A stretch of DNA of 64,000 nt from Allobosea sp. (GTDB lineage Bacteria > Pseudomonadota > Alphaproteobacteria > Rhizobiales > Beijerinckiaceae). The notes below the pieces were generated by a model. It was not told the origin of the DNA, did no database searches, and was given only the letters and a program-made list of their open reading frames with translations. Both the position numbers and the translations under genes were made by a program. The stretch spans positions 62,001 to 126,000 of the forward strand of contig NZ_JAFKFX010000024.1 of the NCBI RefSeq assembly GCF_017308075.1, in the 5' to 3' direction. Shown here one piece after another: positions 55,990-64,000 of this stretch (position 1 is the first letter of the stretch; every line of letters starts with the position of its first letter).

Positions 55990-57279
55990 ATGAGCGGAAC
56001 CACGAGTCAGTTGAATGTCGACGGCAAGACCGTCGACATGCCGGTCAAGTCTGGATCGATCGGGCCTTCGGTCATCGACATCAGCAAGCTCTACGCTCAG
56101 ACCGGGATGTTCACCTACGATCCCGGCTTCACCTCGACCGCGAGCTGCGAGTCGCAGATCACCTATATCGACGGCGACGAGGGCGTTCTGCTCTATCGCG
56201 GCTACCCGATCGAGCAGCTCGCCGAGCATGGCGACTTCCTCGAGACCTGCTATCTGCTGCTTTATGGCGATCTGCCGACCGCGGCCCAGAAGGCCGATTT
56301 CGACTATCGCGTCACGCGCCACACCATGGTGCATGAGCAGATGGCCCGCTTCTTCCAGGGCTTCCGCCGCGATGCGCATCCGATGGCGGTTCTGGTCGCC
56401 TCGGTCGGTGCGATGTCGGCCTTCTATCACGACTCCACCGACATCTCGGACCCGCAGCAGCGCATGATCGCGTCGATGCGGATGATCGCCAAGATGCCGA
56501 CGCTGGCGGCGATGGCCTACAAGTACACGATCGGCCAGCCCTTCGTGTATCCGCTGAACTCGCTCGACTACAGCTCGAACTTCCTGCGGATGTGCTTCGC
56601 CGTGCCGGCGGAGGACTACAAGGTCAATCCGGTGCTGTCGCGCGCGCTCGACCGGATCTTCATTCTGCACGCCGACCATGAGCAGAACGCCTCGACCTCG
56701 ACCGTGCGCCTCGCCGGCTCCTCGGGCGCCAATCCGTTCGCCTGCATCGCCGCCGGCATCGCCTGCCTCTGGGGCCCCGCCCATGGCGGCGCCAACGAGG
56801 CCGCTCTCAAGATGCTCGAGGAGATCGGCACGGTCGAGAACATCCCGAAATACATCGCCAAGGCCAAGGACAAGAACGATCCGTTCCGCCTGATGGGCTT
56901 CGGGCACCGCGTCTACAAGAACTACGATCCGCGCGCCAAGATCATGCAGAAGACCACGCATGAGGTGCTGAACGAGCTCGGCATCAAGGACGATCCGCTG
57001 CTCGACGTCGCGATGGAGCTGGAGCGGATCGCTCTCTCCGACAGCTACTTCATCGAGAAGAAGCTCTATCCGAACATCGACTTCTATTCGGGCATCACGC
57101 TCAAGGCGATGGGCTTCCCGACCTCCATGTTCACCGCGCTGTTCGCGCTGGCGCGTGCCGTCGGCTGGATCGCGCAGTGGAAGGAGATGATCGAGGATCC
57201 GTCCCAGCGCATCGGCCGTCCGCGCCAGCTCTACACCGGCGCGCCGAAGCGCGATTACGCACCGATCGGCCGGCGCTGA
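55990..57279 (+). CDS. gltA: Citrate synthase (type II)
   Basis: 429 residues. It condenses oxaloacetate with acetyl-CoA. The catalytic residues are His265 ([11 protein letters not shown]), His306 ([14 protein letters not shown]) and Asp364 ([16 protein letters not shown]). The N-terminal beta-rich part typical of hexameric, NADH-sensitive type II enzymes (about 1-60) is present. The start at 55990 has AAAGGA eight bases upstream; an earlier in-frame start at 55960 is less supported. A strong hairpin follows the stop. Confidence 0.96.
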   Translation: MSGTTSQLNVDGKTVDMPVKSGSIGPSVIDISKLYAQTGMFTYDPGFTSTASCESQITYIDGDEGVLLYRGYPIEQLAEHGDFLETCYLLLYGDLPTAAQKADFDYRVTRHTMVHEQMARFFQGFRRDAHPMAVLVASVGAMSAFYHDSTDISDPQQRMIASMRMIAKMPTLAAMAYKYTIGQPFVYPLNSLDYSSNFLRMCFAVPAEDYKVNPVLSRALDRIFILHADHEQNASTSTVRLAGSSGANPFACIAAGIACLWGPAHGGANEAALKMLEEIGTVENIPKYIAKAKDKNDPFRLMGFGHRVYKNYDPRAKIMQKTTHEVLNELGIKDDPLLDVAMELERIALSDSYFIEKKLYPNIDFYSGITLKAMGFPTSMFTALFALARAVGWIAQWKEMIEDPSQRIGRPRQLYTGAPKRDYAPIGRR

Positions 57280-57302
57280 TCGACACGCATCGCAATTGCC
57301 AG

Positions 57303-57332
57303 GGCCGCGACGGGCAACCGTCGCGGCCTTTT
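57303..57332 (+). terminator. Rho-independent terminator after gltA
   Basis: GGCCGCGACGG (57303-57313) pairs perfectly with CCGTCGCGGCC (57318-57328) around a GCAA tetraloop, followed by four T. It lies 23 bases after the gltA stop. Confidence 0.88.
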
Positions 57333-57683
57333 CCGTTCAGGCGCGGCCTGACCGCAGGACAGTGACATGGCAGAGCCCGCCGGGTCGATGTGAAGCCGCG
57401 GCGGGAAGATGTCTGACGACGAGAAGCGTCCGATCGAGTGACAGGGCCGCTAATGGCTGAGGGAAGGAGCCGAGAGCGCCGATGTCGGCTTCGACCGTGG
57501 CGGCCGCACCGGCGAGGGAACTGCCATTTCGGCCGGGTCGAGCGAGCCTCCGCCAGCGCGTACCGGTTGCTTCAGCATGAACGGGCCGAAACGTCGCGCC
57601 AGCTGTGCCCCTCAAGGCCATCTCGATCGACGAAGTCGCCTACGGCGGCACACGCGCTATCGGCGCTGCCGCTGACCCGCCAG
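57333..57683. other. Region without recognised gene between gltA and moeA
   Basis: 351 bases. Short open frames exist on both strands (for example complement 57337-57621) but none has a convincing ribosome binding site or a recognisable protein pattern. The region may be a gene remnant or spacer between two convergent transcription units. Confidence 0.5.
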
Positions 57684-58895
57684 TCAGCGCAGCCGGATGA
57701 TCCGGCAGGGATCACCGGCCTTGGCCGGCTCGGCGAAGACCGGCCGGATGACCAGCGCCTCGGCCCGGGCGAGGTTCGCCAGCATCGAGGAATCCTGTTT
57801 GGGGAAGGGTTTCACCCGGCGCTCGCCGGCTTCCGTGACGAAGGCCGAGCGCAGATAGTCCTGGCGCTCGTCATTCGCCGGCAGGTCGACGGCGAGAATC
57901 GCAGGCTCGCCGCGGTCGCGCTCCGGCTCGGCCATGCCGAGCAGGGCCTCGATCAGCGGCGTGACGAAGAGGTGGCCGCAGACGATCGAGGAGACCGGGT
58001 TGCCCGGCAGGCCGAGGGCGACCATTGGGCCGAGCCTCCCCATCATCATCGGCTTGCCCGGCCGCATCGCGATCTTCCAGAAGCCGAGATCCATGCCTTG
58101 CGCCTTGAGCGCGGCCTGGACGAGGTCATGTGCGCCGACAGAGGCGCCGCCGAGCGTGACCAGCACATCGGCCTTCGCCGCCTTGGCCGCCTCGATGCGG
58201 GCCGCGAGATCGGGATGGTTGTCGCGGGCGATGCCGAGATCGAGCGCCGTGCCGCCGGCCTGCTCGACCAGGGCGGCCAGCGCATAGCTGTTGGAGGCGA
58301 CGATCTGGTCGGGGCCGACCGGCTCGCCCGGCAGGACGAGCTCGTCGCCGGTGGCGAGAATCGCGACCACGGGCTTGCGACGCACCGGAAGCTCCGGATG
58401 CCCCATCGCGGCGGCGAGGCCGAGCGCAGCGCTGTCGAGCCGGCGGCCGGCCGCGAGCAGAACCTCGCCGCTGCCGAAATCGAGCCCGGCGGCGCGCACG
58501 AACTGGCCCTTGCCCGCCGCCTTGGTGACCCGGATCACCGGGCCGTCGACACCCTCTGCGTTCTCCTGGATCAGGATGGCGTCGGTGCCTTCCGGCAGCG
58601 GCGCGCCGGTGAAGATACGGACCGCCTCGCCGGGAGCGACCGAGCCGGCAAAGCCGCGGCCGGCGGCGGATTCGCCGATCACCCGCAATTCCTTGCCGGG
58701 CTGGAGATCATCTGCGCGGGCGGCATAGCCGTCCATCGCCGAATTGGCGAAGGGCGGCTGGGTGCGTAGCGCCGCGATATCTGCCGCCAGAACCCGGCCT
58801 GCGCAACGCGCCAGCGGCAGCATTTCCGTGCCGGTGGTTCCGGGAACGCTGTCGAGCAGCGCGCGCAGCGCGACGGCAACCGGTGTCAGGCTCAT
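57684..58895 (-). CDS. moeA: Molybdopterin molybdenumtransferase MoeA
   Basis: 403 residues. It inserts molybdenum into adenylylated molybdopterin. [13 protein letters not shown] at about 46-58, [25 protein letters not shown] and [11 protein letters not shown] form the MPT-binding core. [12 protein letters not shown] and the C-terminal beta-barrel (domain IV, about 325-403) complete the family. Its start overlaps the moaC stop by four bases. Last gene of the trpG-trpD-trpC-moaC-moeA unit. Confidence 0.95.
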   Translation of the reverse strand: MSLTPVAVALRALLDSVPGTTGTEMLPLARCAGRVLAADIAALRTQPPFANSAMDGYAARADDLQPGKELRVIGESAAGRGFAGSVAPGEAVRIFTGAPLPEGTDAILIQENAEGVDGPVIRVTKAAGKGQFVRAAGLDFGSGEVLLAAGRRLDSAALGLAAAMGHPELPVRRKPVVAILATGDELVLPGEPVGPDQIVASNSYALAALVEQAGGTALDLGIARDNHPDLAARIEAAKAAKADVLVTLGGASVGAHDLVQAALKAQGMDLGFWKIAMRPGKPMMMGRLGPMVALGLPGNPVSSIVCGHLFVTPLIEALLGMAEPERDRGEPAILAVDLPANDERQDYLRSAFVTEAGERRVKPFPKQDSSMLANLARAEALVIRPVFAEPAKAGDPCRIIRLR

Positions 58896-59380
58896 CTCTG
58901 CCCTTCCGCAACTTCGTAGACGCCGGACTTGCCGCCGGATTTGTGGACGAGCTGGATCGCTTCGATACGCATGCCGCGATCGACCGCCTTGACCATGTCG
59001 TAGACCGTCAGGCAGGCGACGCTGACGGCGGTCAGCGCTTCCATCTCGACGCCGGTCTTGCCGGTGAGGCGCACCTCGGCCCGTACGCGCACGCCGGGCA
59101 GGGCCTCGTCGATGGAGAGATCGACCGCGATCTTGGTCAGCAGCAACGGGTGGCAGAGCGGGATCAGCTCATGGGCGCGCTTCGCCGCCATGATGCCGGC
59201 GAGGCGCGCGGTGCCGAGCACGTCGCCCTTCTTGGCGTCGCCGGCGCGCACGATCGCGAGCGTTTCCGCCTGCATCACGACGCTGCCTTCGGCGATCGCG
59301 GTTCGGGCCGTCTCCGCCTTGTCGCCGACATCGACCATATGGGCCTGGCCCTGGCTGTCGAGATGCGAAAGCCGGCTCAC
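58892..59380 (-). CDS. moaC: Cyclic pyranopterin monophosphate synthase MoaC
   Basis: 162 residues. It completes, after MoaA, the first step of molybdenum cofactor synthesis. [31 protein letters not shown] and [20 protein letters not shown] carry the active-site residues of MoaC. Start GTG at 59380, overlapping the trpC stop (GTGA); the end overlaps moeA by four bases. The trpC-moaC-moeA linkage is common in Alphaproteobacteria. Confidence 0.96.
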   Translation of the reverse strand: MSRLSHLDSQGQAHMVDVGDKAETARTAIAEGSVVMQAETLAIVRAGDAKKGDVLGTARLAGIMAAKRAHELIPLCHPLLLTKIAVDLSIDEALPGVRVRAEVRLTGKTGVEMEALTAVSVACLTVYDMVKAVDRGMRIEAIQLVHKSGGKSGVYEVAEGQR

Positions 59381-60189
59381 GCCGCCGCCTCCGCGCCCTT
59401 TCCGGTCAGCAGCTGGCGGGTCGCGCCGGCGACATCCTGCTGGCGCATCAGGCTCTCGCCGACGAGGAAGGTGTTGACGCCGCAGCCCTGCAGCCGGGTG
59501 ATGTCGGCATGGCTGAAGATGCCGCTCTCGCCGACAAGATGCCGGTTGGCCGGGACCAAAGGTGCCAGGCGTTCGGTCACGCTGAGGCTGACCTCGAAGC
59601 TGCGCAGATCGCGGTTGTTGATGCCGACGAGGCGGGTGTCGAGCTTCAGCGCCCGCTCGAGCTCGGCCTCGTCATGGACTTCCGCCAGCACGGCCATGCC
59701 GAGTGCCTTGGCGGTTTCAGTCAGCTCGCGGGCCGCGGCATCGTCGACCGAGGCCATGATCACCAGGATGCAGTCGGCGCCCCAGCTACGCGCCTCGAAG
59801 ACCTGATAGGGCTCGAACATGAAGTCCTTGCGCAGGCCCGGTAGGCCCGAAGCCTCGCGCGCCTGCGCGAGATACTCCGGCTGGCCCTGGAAGGAGGGGG
59901 TGTCGGTCAGCACCGAAAGGCAGGCGGCGCCGCCTTCGGCATAGGCCCTCGCCAGGGCCGGCGGGTCGAAATCCGGCCGGATCATGCCCTTGGACGGGCT
60001 CGCCTTCTTGATCTCGGCGATCAGCGCCGGCAGCCCGGCCTTACGCTTGGCTTCGAGCGCGCCGAGGAAGTCACGTGCCGGTGGCATGGCGGCGGCGCGG
60101 CGTTCGATCTCGGCCTGCGGCACGGTGCTGCGCGCTGTGGCGATCTCTTCGCGCTTATAGGCCTCGATCCGCTTCAGAATGTCCGACAT
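59377..60189 (-). CDS. trpC: Indole-3-glycerol phosphate synthase
   Basis: 270 residues, TIM barrel. [15 protein letters not shown] (about 57-71) holds catalytic Lys, [20 protein letters not shown] the next strand, and [14 protein letters not shown] and HLVGESGIF the phosphate-binding end. It is a single-function TrpC without the TrpF fusion of E. coli. The ATG at 60189 is seven bases after the trpD stop; an open frame upstream overlaps trpD and is rejected. Confidence 0.96.
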   Translation of the reverse strand: MSDILKRIEAYKREEIATARSTVPQAEIERRAAAMPPARDFLGALEAKRKAGLPALIAEIKKASPSKGMIRPDFDPPALARAYAEGGAACLSVLTDTPSFQGQPEYLAQAREASGLPGLRKDFMFEPYQVFEARSWGADCILVIMASVDDAAARELTETAKALGMAVLAEVHDEAELERALKLDTRLVGINNRDLRSFEVSLSVTERLAPLVPANRHLVGESGIFSHADITRLQGCGVNTFLVGESLMRQQDVAGATRQLLTGKGAEAAA

Positions 60190-60196
60190 GGCCGCC

Positions 60197-61210
60197 TCAG
60201 GCGTTCGAGCTGGCGACGAGCGTGGCGAGTACGCCCTTGGCCTTGCCGCTGTCGAGCGCCTGATAGGCCTGGGCCAGCCCGTCACCGAGCGTTGCGGCCT
60301 TGCCGGCGACGACCAGCGCCGCTGCGGCATTGAAGGCGGCGATGTCGCGGAAGGCGCTCTTCTGGCCGTCGAGCACGTCCTGCAGGGCCTTGGCGTTCTG
60401 CTCCGGCTCGCCGCCGCGCAGATCCTCGGGCTTGGCCCGGGCGATGCCGACATCCTCTGGGGAAATCGAGAAACTCTCGATCTTGCCGTCCTTCAGCGCA
60501 ACGACGCGGGTCGGGCCGGTGGTGGTGATTTCGTCGAGCCCGTCCGAGCCGTGCACGGCCCAGATCGATTGCGAGCCGAGCGAGGCGAGCACCTCGACCA
60601 TCGGCTGGAGCCAGGTCTCGGAAAAGGCCCCGACCAGCTGCTGCTTGACCCCGGCCGGGTTGGAGAGCGGCCCGACCAGGTTGAAAATGGTGCGGGTGCC
60701 GAGCTCGGTGCGCACCGGCGCGACATGGCGCATCGAGGCGTGATGGGCCGGCGCGAACATGAAGCCGACGCCGGCATCGCGGATGCTGCGCTCGATCCCG
60801 GCCGGCTCGAGCCCGACCTTGACGCCGAGCGCCGTCAGCACATCCGCCGCGCCGGAGCGCGACGAGGCCGCGCGGTTGCCATGCTTGGCGACCGGAACGC
60901 CGCAGGCCGCGGTGATGATCGAGGCCAGGGTCGAGACGTTGTAGGACCCCGACGCATCGCCGCCGGTGCCGACGATGTCGATCGCATCCGCGGGCGCGGA
61001 GACCGTGAGCATGCGGGCGCGCATGGCGCTGACCGCGCCGGCGATCTCCTCGGTGCTTTCGCCGCGCACGCGCAGCGCCATCAGGAAGGCGGCGGCCTGA
61101 GCATTGGTGACACCGCCCGAAAGCATGGTCTCGAAGGCGTCGCGGGCCTCCTCGCGGGAAAGCGAGGCGCCGGTCGCGACCTTGGCGATGAAGGGCTTGA
61201 AGTCTTCCAT
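60197..61210 (-). CDS. trpD: Anthranilate phosphoribosyltransferase
   Basis: 337 residues. It transfers phosphoribosyl to anthranilate. [17 protein letters not shown] (about 79-95) binds [22 protein letters not shown] (about 106-123) the anthranilate and pyrophosphate, and [12 protein letters not shown] follows. It is not fused to TrpG. The ATG at 61210 ([11 protein letters not shown]) is chosen by homology. It lies 14 bases after trpG. Confidence 0.96.
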   Translation of the reverse strand: MEDFKPFIAKVATGASLSREEARDAFETMLSGGVTNAQAAAFLMALRVRGESTEEIAGAVSAMRARMLTVSAPADAIDIVGTGGDASGSYNVSTLASIITAACGVPVAKHGNRAASSRSGAADVLTALGVKVGLEPAGIERSIRDAGVGFMFAPAHHASMRHVAPVRTELGTRTIFNLVGPLSNPAGVKQQLVGAFSETWLQPMVEVLASLGSQSIWAVHGSDGLDEITTTGPTRVVALKDGKIESFSISPEDVGIARAKPEDLRGGEPEQNAKALQDVLDGQKSAFRDIAAFNAAAALVVAGKAATLGDGLAQAYQALDSGKAKGVLATLVASSNA

Positions 61211-61224
61211 GGGAACTCGATCGA

Positions 61225-61842
61225 TCAGGCTGTCGCGGAAAGGGCGGCGGTGTCGGACGCGGCCGACCATCGTTCGGCGAGATCGAGGAAATTGCGCAGG
61301 ATCGTCGCGCCATGCTCCGAAGCGATGCTCTCCGGATGGAACTGCACGCCATGCACCGGCAGCTCGCGATGCGAGAGCGCCATGATCATGCCGTCGCCGG
61401 ATTCCGCCTCGATCGAGAGAATCTCGGGGCAGGTTTCACGCTTCACCACCAGCGAATGATAGCGCGTCGCCTCGATCGGACCGTTGATGCCGTGGAACAG
61501 GCCGCGCGCGCGATGCGTCACGGTCGAGACCTTGCCGTGCATCGGCAACGGCGCACGCACGACTTCGCCACCGAAGACCTGTCCGATCGTCTGCAGGCCG
61601 AGGCAGACGCCGAAGAGCGGCACCTTGCCGGCGCCTTCGCGCACGAGATCGAGGCAGATGCCGGCCTCGTTCGGCGTGCACGGGCCGGGCGAGAGCACGA
61701 TCGCGCCATGCCCGCCGGAGAGCGCTTCAGCGACCGTCAGCGAGTCGTTGCGGCGAACCTCGACCTCGGCCCCGAGCCCACCGATCAGGTGGACCAGGTT
61801 CCAGGTGAAGCTGTCGTAATTGTCGATCAGCAGGATGCGCAT
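61225..61842 (-). CDS. trpG: Anthranilate synthase glutamine amidotransferase subunit
   Basis: 205 residues, class I amidotransferase. [29 protein letters not shown], the nucleophile in [11 protein letters not shown] and the His-Glu pair in [15 protein letters not shown] are visible. It supplies ammonia to TrpE, and often also to PabB. Rhizobiaceae have a fused TrpEG; a separate TrpG here argues against that family. trpE is not in the window. No obvious Trp-codon leader peptide is seen in the 143 bases upstream. Confidence 0.95.
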   Translation of the reverse strand: MRILLIDNYDSFTWNLVHLIGGLGAEVEVRRNDSLTVAEALSGGHGAIVLSPGPCTPNEAGICLDLVREGAGKVPLFGVCLGLQTIGQVFGGEVVRAPLPMHGKVSTVTHRARGLFHGINGPIEATRYHSLVVKRETCPEILSIEAESGDGMIMALSHRELPVHGVQFHPESIASEHGATILRNFLDLAERWSAASDTAALSATA

Positions 61843-61985
61843 CGCCGTCCGGGGCCGTCCCCACCCGTTGTCATTGCGATTGCACATGGCCCCGAACGCG
61901 CGTGCGGGTCAAGCATGAGGGCGCGAAGCCGGTCGGATCTCGCCCTCGGCAGATGTCGGCCGCGGCTGCGTGCGCTCCCTTCGCG

Positions 61986-62516
61986 CTATCTCTTGCGGCG
62001 GTAATGCGCGGTCATGAAGCCATGCCACTGCCCGTCCGGGCCGAGTGCGCGCGAGGAGAGCGTATGATGGTCGTCGCTCTCGATCTCGAGGATGTCCTGA
62101 TACCTCGCCGTCTTGGTCGGATCGCTGAAATCAGGCCCTTCGGTGTCGAGAGTGAGGATCTTGCCTGAAGCGTCGAGCTTGCCGGAATAGACCCATTGGT
62201 TGGACATCATCGATCCGATGAAGCTGCCGACGAACACGTTCTTCAATGCGTCGTAGCCGAGGGTGAGCCGGGTCTGCGCCGGCGAGCCGTCCGGCATCTT
62301 GCCCTCGCCGTCGCCGACGATCCAGAGGCCGCCGAACGAGGTCGTCCGATGCGTCCCGCTCGATTTCATCGGCGGCTGGTCCGGGCCCATCAGGCAATCG
62401 GCCTCATAGGTCCACTCGCCCACGAGCTTGTGCAGCCATTCATGCTCCTTCTGCGGCACGGCCGGTGTGCAGCCTGCGGCATCCTGCGGCTTGTCGGCGT
62501 CGGTTGTGCTGGACAT
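61986..62516 (-). CDS. DUF1579 family protein
   Basis: 176 residues from the ATG at 62516, which has AAAGGAGG nine bases upstream. EHEWLHKLVGEWTYEADC, FGGLWIVGDGEGKMPDG, YDALKNVFVGSFIGSMM and HTLSSRALGPDGQWHGFM are the DUF1579 pattern, a small beta-barrel of unknown function. These genes often cluster with VOC and DoxX-like genes, as here. No signal peptide. Confidence 0.82.
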   Translation of the reverse strand: MSSTTDADKPQDAAGCTPAVPQKEHEWLHKLVGEWTYEADCLMGPDQPPMKSSGTHRTTSFGGLWIVGDGEGKMPDGSPAQTRLTLGYDALKNVFVGSFIGSMMSNQWVYSGKLDASGKILTLDTEGPDFSDPTKTARYQDILEIESDDHHTLSSRALGPDGQWHGFMTAHYRRKR

Positions 62517-62619
62517 GGCGGCATTCCTCCTTTGCTGGTGCCCTTTCGAAAGCACTGCCAGCGAGATTGCCTCGGCCGTTCGTCAGCCTGCGACAGGATG
62601 GAACGCAATCCGCAGATCG

Positions 62620-63039
62620 TCAGGTGTCTTGGCGCAGCGGGAACAGGCGGCGGAGCCGGCCATCCCGGAGGTACAGCCCGCCCCAGGCGATCAGGCCGAG
62701 ATAGAGGCCGAAGAAGAGATGGCTGAAGAGCGGGCTGCCGACACGCAGATGCGTCGCCATGGCGCCGCCGAGCAGGCCGGTCAGCAGGATGGCGCCGAGA
62801 ATGCTGGTTCGCGGCAGCGCGTAGAGCAGGGCGATCGCCAGCGTCATCACGCCAAGCCCGCGCGCCAGCTCGGGCGAGCCGGAATAGCCGAGCTGCTGCA
62901 TGGTCTTGGTCACCACCGAAAGCGGTGCGAGCTTGATGCCGCCGTCGAAGATCAGGAAGGCGACGACGAGTCCGCTCATGGCACGGCCGATCCAGAGCGC
63001 CGCCGGCGGGGTGGCTGCGATTTCGGCTTCCGACTGCAT
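62620..63039 (-). CDS. DoxX-like four-helix membrane protein
   Basis: 139 residues from the ATG at 63039, with GGAGAGAACC just upstream. Four membrane segments (about 14-36, 58-78, 83-101, 106-125). RAMSGLVVAFLIFDGGIKL and the second-helix segment ELARGLGVMTLAIALLY are typical of DoxX-like family proteins. Function unknown; some relatives are linked to redox stress. The two charged ends face the cytoplasm. Confidence 0.8.
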   Translation of the reverse strand: MQSEAEIAATPPAALWIGRAMSGLVVAFLIFDGGIKLAPLSVVTKTMQQLGYSGSPELARGLGVMTLAIALLYALPRTSILGAILLTGLLGGAMATHLRVGSPLFSHLFFGLYLGLIAWGGLYLRDGRLRRLFPLRQDT

Positions 63040-63158
63040 GGTTCTCTCCGGAACGGCATGGCGCGACGGGGCATGGCTTCGCCGGCCCGGCGCGCGAAAG
63101 GCGGCCGGCGAAAGTTTCGTGGAACTGGCATGCGGCGTCGGCTTCTCGCCGCTCGTCG

Positions 63159-63584
63159 CTATTTGACCGCCGAGACCAGCGCCCAGAGGAAGCCGAACGG
63201 GTCGCGGTACTGGCCGTAGCGGTCGCCCCAGAACATCACCTCGACCGGGGTGACGACCTCCATGCCGGCATCGACGCCGCGCCTCCACCAGAAGTCGATA
63301 TCGTCGACGCGCAGGGTGAGCGTGCAACCCTTCGGCGCCTCCCAGGGATAGCCATATTCCGGATAGGGGTCGCTCAGCATCAGCGAGCCGCCATTGACGT
63401 AGAGGTGGATGTGCATGGTCCGCCCCTTCTCGTCGAGCGGCTGGCGGGCGACCTCCTCGGCTCCGAACGCCTTCTGGTAGAATTCCGAGGCCTTCACCGC
63501 GCCGTCGACGCTGAGATAGGGGACGACGCCGCCGCGGGTCTCGGGTTGGGCTTGGGGCTGTTTGGCTTCTGCTGGCTGCGACAT
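63159..63584 (-). CDS. VOC family protein (PhnB/YdhR-like glyoxalase superfamily)
   Basis: 141 residues. GVVPYLSVDGAVKASEFYQKAFGAEE starts the fold; HIHLYVNGGSLMLSDPYPEYG and VMFWGDRYGQYRDPFGFLWAL are typical of the PhnB-like subgroup. No catalytic function can be assigned. The ATG has AAGGGAG upstream. A tandem 18-bp repeat lies 12-48 bases before the start codon and is a likely operator. Confidence 0.85.
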   Translation of the reverse strand: MSQPAEAKQPQAQPETRGGVVPYLSVDGAVKASEFYQKAFGAEEVARQPLDEKGRTMHIHLYVNGGSLMLSDPYPEYGYPWEAPKGCTLTLRVDDIDFWWRRGVDAGMEVVTPVEVMFWGDRYGQYRDPFGFLWALVSAVK

Positions 63585-63596
63585 GGCGAAACTCCC

Positions 63597-63632
63597 TTCA
63601 CTTGGATTGCAAGCTTCACTTGGATTGCAAGT
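63597..63632. repeat. Tandem 18-bp direct repeat, operator-like
   Basis: TTCACTTGGATTGCAAG occurs twice in direct succession (63597-63614 and 63615-63632). Each copy contains the small inverted pair CTTG...CAAG around GATTG, extended to ACTTG/CAAGT in the second copy. Placed just upstream of the VOC gene on the minus strand, it looks like a double binding site for a dimeric regulator. Confidence 0.55.
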
Positions 63633-63722
63633 CGAGTTCGAATTCCCCGGCCGATCCTGCCGCGTTCCGAGGCCGGAACGATGGCGAGCCGGCAGGGAGG
63701 CGTGGCTGGGCGGATCAGGGCC

Positions 63723-64000
63723 TCATTCGGCTCCCTTGAGTTCGATCGCGTTGCCGTCGGGGTCCCGGACATAGATCGCCTGGCCTTCGCCCTCGGCGCC
63801 GTAGCGCGAGCCGGCCGCGACGACGGCAACACTATGGCGCTCCAGATGGGCGCGCAGGCTCGCCTCGTCGAACGGCCTGATCCCCAGGCAGATATGGTCG
63901 ACATTGCGGCCCTCAGGGCCCGGCGCGGCCCCGCCGGTGCGGCCGAGCGGGCCGGCGACATCGACGAGGTCGATCAGCGAGCGGCCGGCGCGCAGCTGCA
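63723..64000 (-). CDS. VOC family protein (C-terminal part, cut by window edge)
   Basis: The last 91 residues are visible, with the start beyond position 64000. RSLIDLVDVAGPLGRTGG, RNVDHICLGIRPFDEASL and the C-terminal IYVRDPDGNAIELKGAE are typical of the second half of a glyoxalase/fosfomycin-resistance-like VOC protein; His in VDHIC and Glu in AIEL are likely metal ligands. It precedes the tandem repeat and the other three genes of the group in the same direction. Confidence 0.85.
   Translation of the reverse strand, partial: QLRAGRSLIDLVDVAGPLGRTGGAAPGPEGRNVDHICLGIRPFDEASLRAHLERHSVAVVAAGSRYGAEGEGQAIYVRDPDGNAIELKGAE

Noticed and set aside
57337-57621. 94-codon minus-strand open frame between gltA and moeA
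   Set aside because: No ribosome binding site, no family pattern, and it overlaps the end of the gltA terminator.
1-64000. CRISPR arrays, insertion sequences, prophage or integrase genes
   Set aside because: None seen: no regularly spaced direct repeats and no transposase or recombinase motifs; the only repeats are short palindromes and one 18-bp duplication.

Overview
The window is a high-GC, gene-dense chromosomal segment of an alphaproteobacterium, most likely order Hyphomicrobiales (Rhizobiales), in the Bosea/Methylobacterium/Bradyrhizobium neighbourhood. The grounds are the gene order (rpsF-rpsR-DUF2232-rplI; lptF-lptG-lptD-pdxA-rsmA; rpsB-tsf-pyrH-frr-uppS-cdsA-dxr-rseP-bamA-lpxD-fabZ-lpxA-lpxI-lpxB; trpG-trpD-trpC-moaC-moeA), LpxI instead of LpxH, a short prolyl-tRNA synthetase, an S2 protein with a C-terminal helix-hairpin-helix-like tail, and LexA sites of the alphaproteobacterial GAAC-N7-GAAC type. 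The genus is an inference. I see no insertion sequence, prophage, CRISPR array, tRNA or rRNA. All genes that lie wholly inside the window look intact.

Layout. 1-2.0 kb (minus): ribosomal operon rpsF, rpsR, a DUF2232 membrane protein and the start of rplI. 2.3-8.95 kb (plus): fatty acid synthesis fabD-fabG-acpP-fabF, then mltG, yicC and gmk. 8.98-15.75 kb (minus): envelope and maturation operon lptF-lptG-lptD-pdxA-rsmA, which lacks the surA gene often found between lptD and pdxA. 15.9-18.3 kb (plus): pepA, holC and a small lipoprotein. 18.5-20.4 kb (minus): an ABC-F ATPase. 20.5-26.9 kb (plus): a small membrane ORF, a chemoreceptor with a CtrA-like site upstream, coaD, proS, lolC, lolD. 26.9-27.9 kb (minus): an EamA transporter.

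28.0-31.8 kb is the most interesting part. A promoter carrying two tandem GAAC-N7-GAAC LexA boxes drives a 36-residue single-pass membrane protein that sits just before dnaE. lexA itself is at 51.1 kb and has a matching box in its own promoter. The natural hypothesis is an SOS-induced small membrane protein, perhaps a cell-division inhibitor analogous to Caulobacter SidA.

31.8-35.2 kb is more variable: palindromic intergenic repeats, an FkbM methyltransferase, nicotinamidase pncA (its last codons lie in a palindromic repeat), a diguanylate cyclase, and an AT-rich intergenic region with a perfect 16-bp palindrome. 35.2-50.8 kb (plus, except one minus-strand VOC gene): translation, pyrimidine, isoprenoid, phospholipid, outer-membrane and lipid A genes. 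51.0-57.3 kb: lexA, comEC (minus), gltX, gltA. 57.7-61.8 kb (minus): trpG-trpD-trpC-moaC-moeA. 61.9-64 kb (minus): a group of small accessory genes (DUF1579, DoxX-like, two VOC proteins) with a duplicated operator-like 18-bp repeat.
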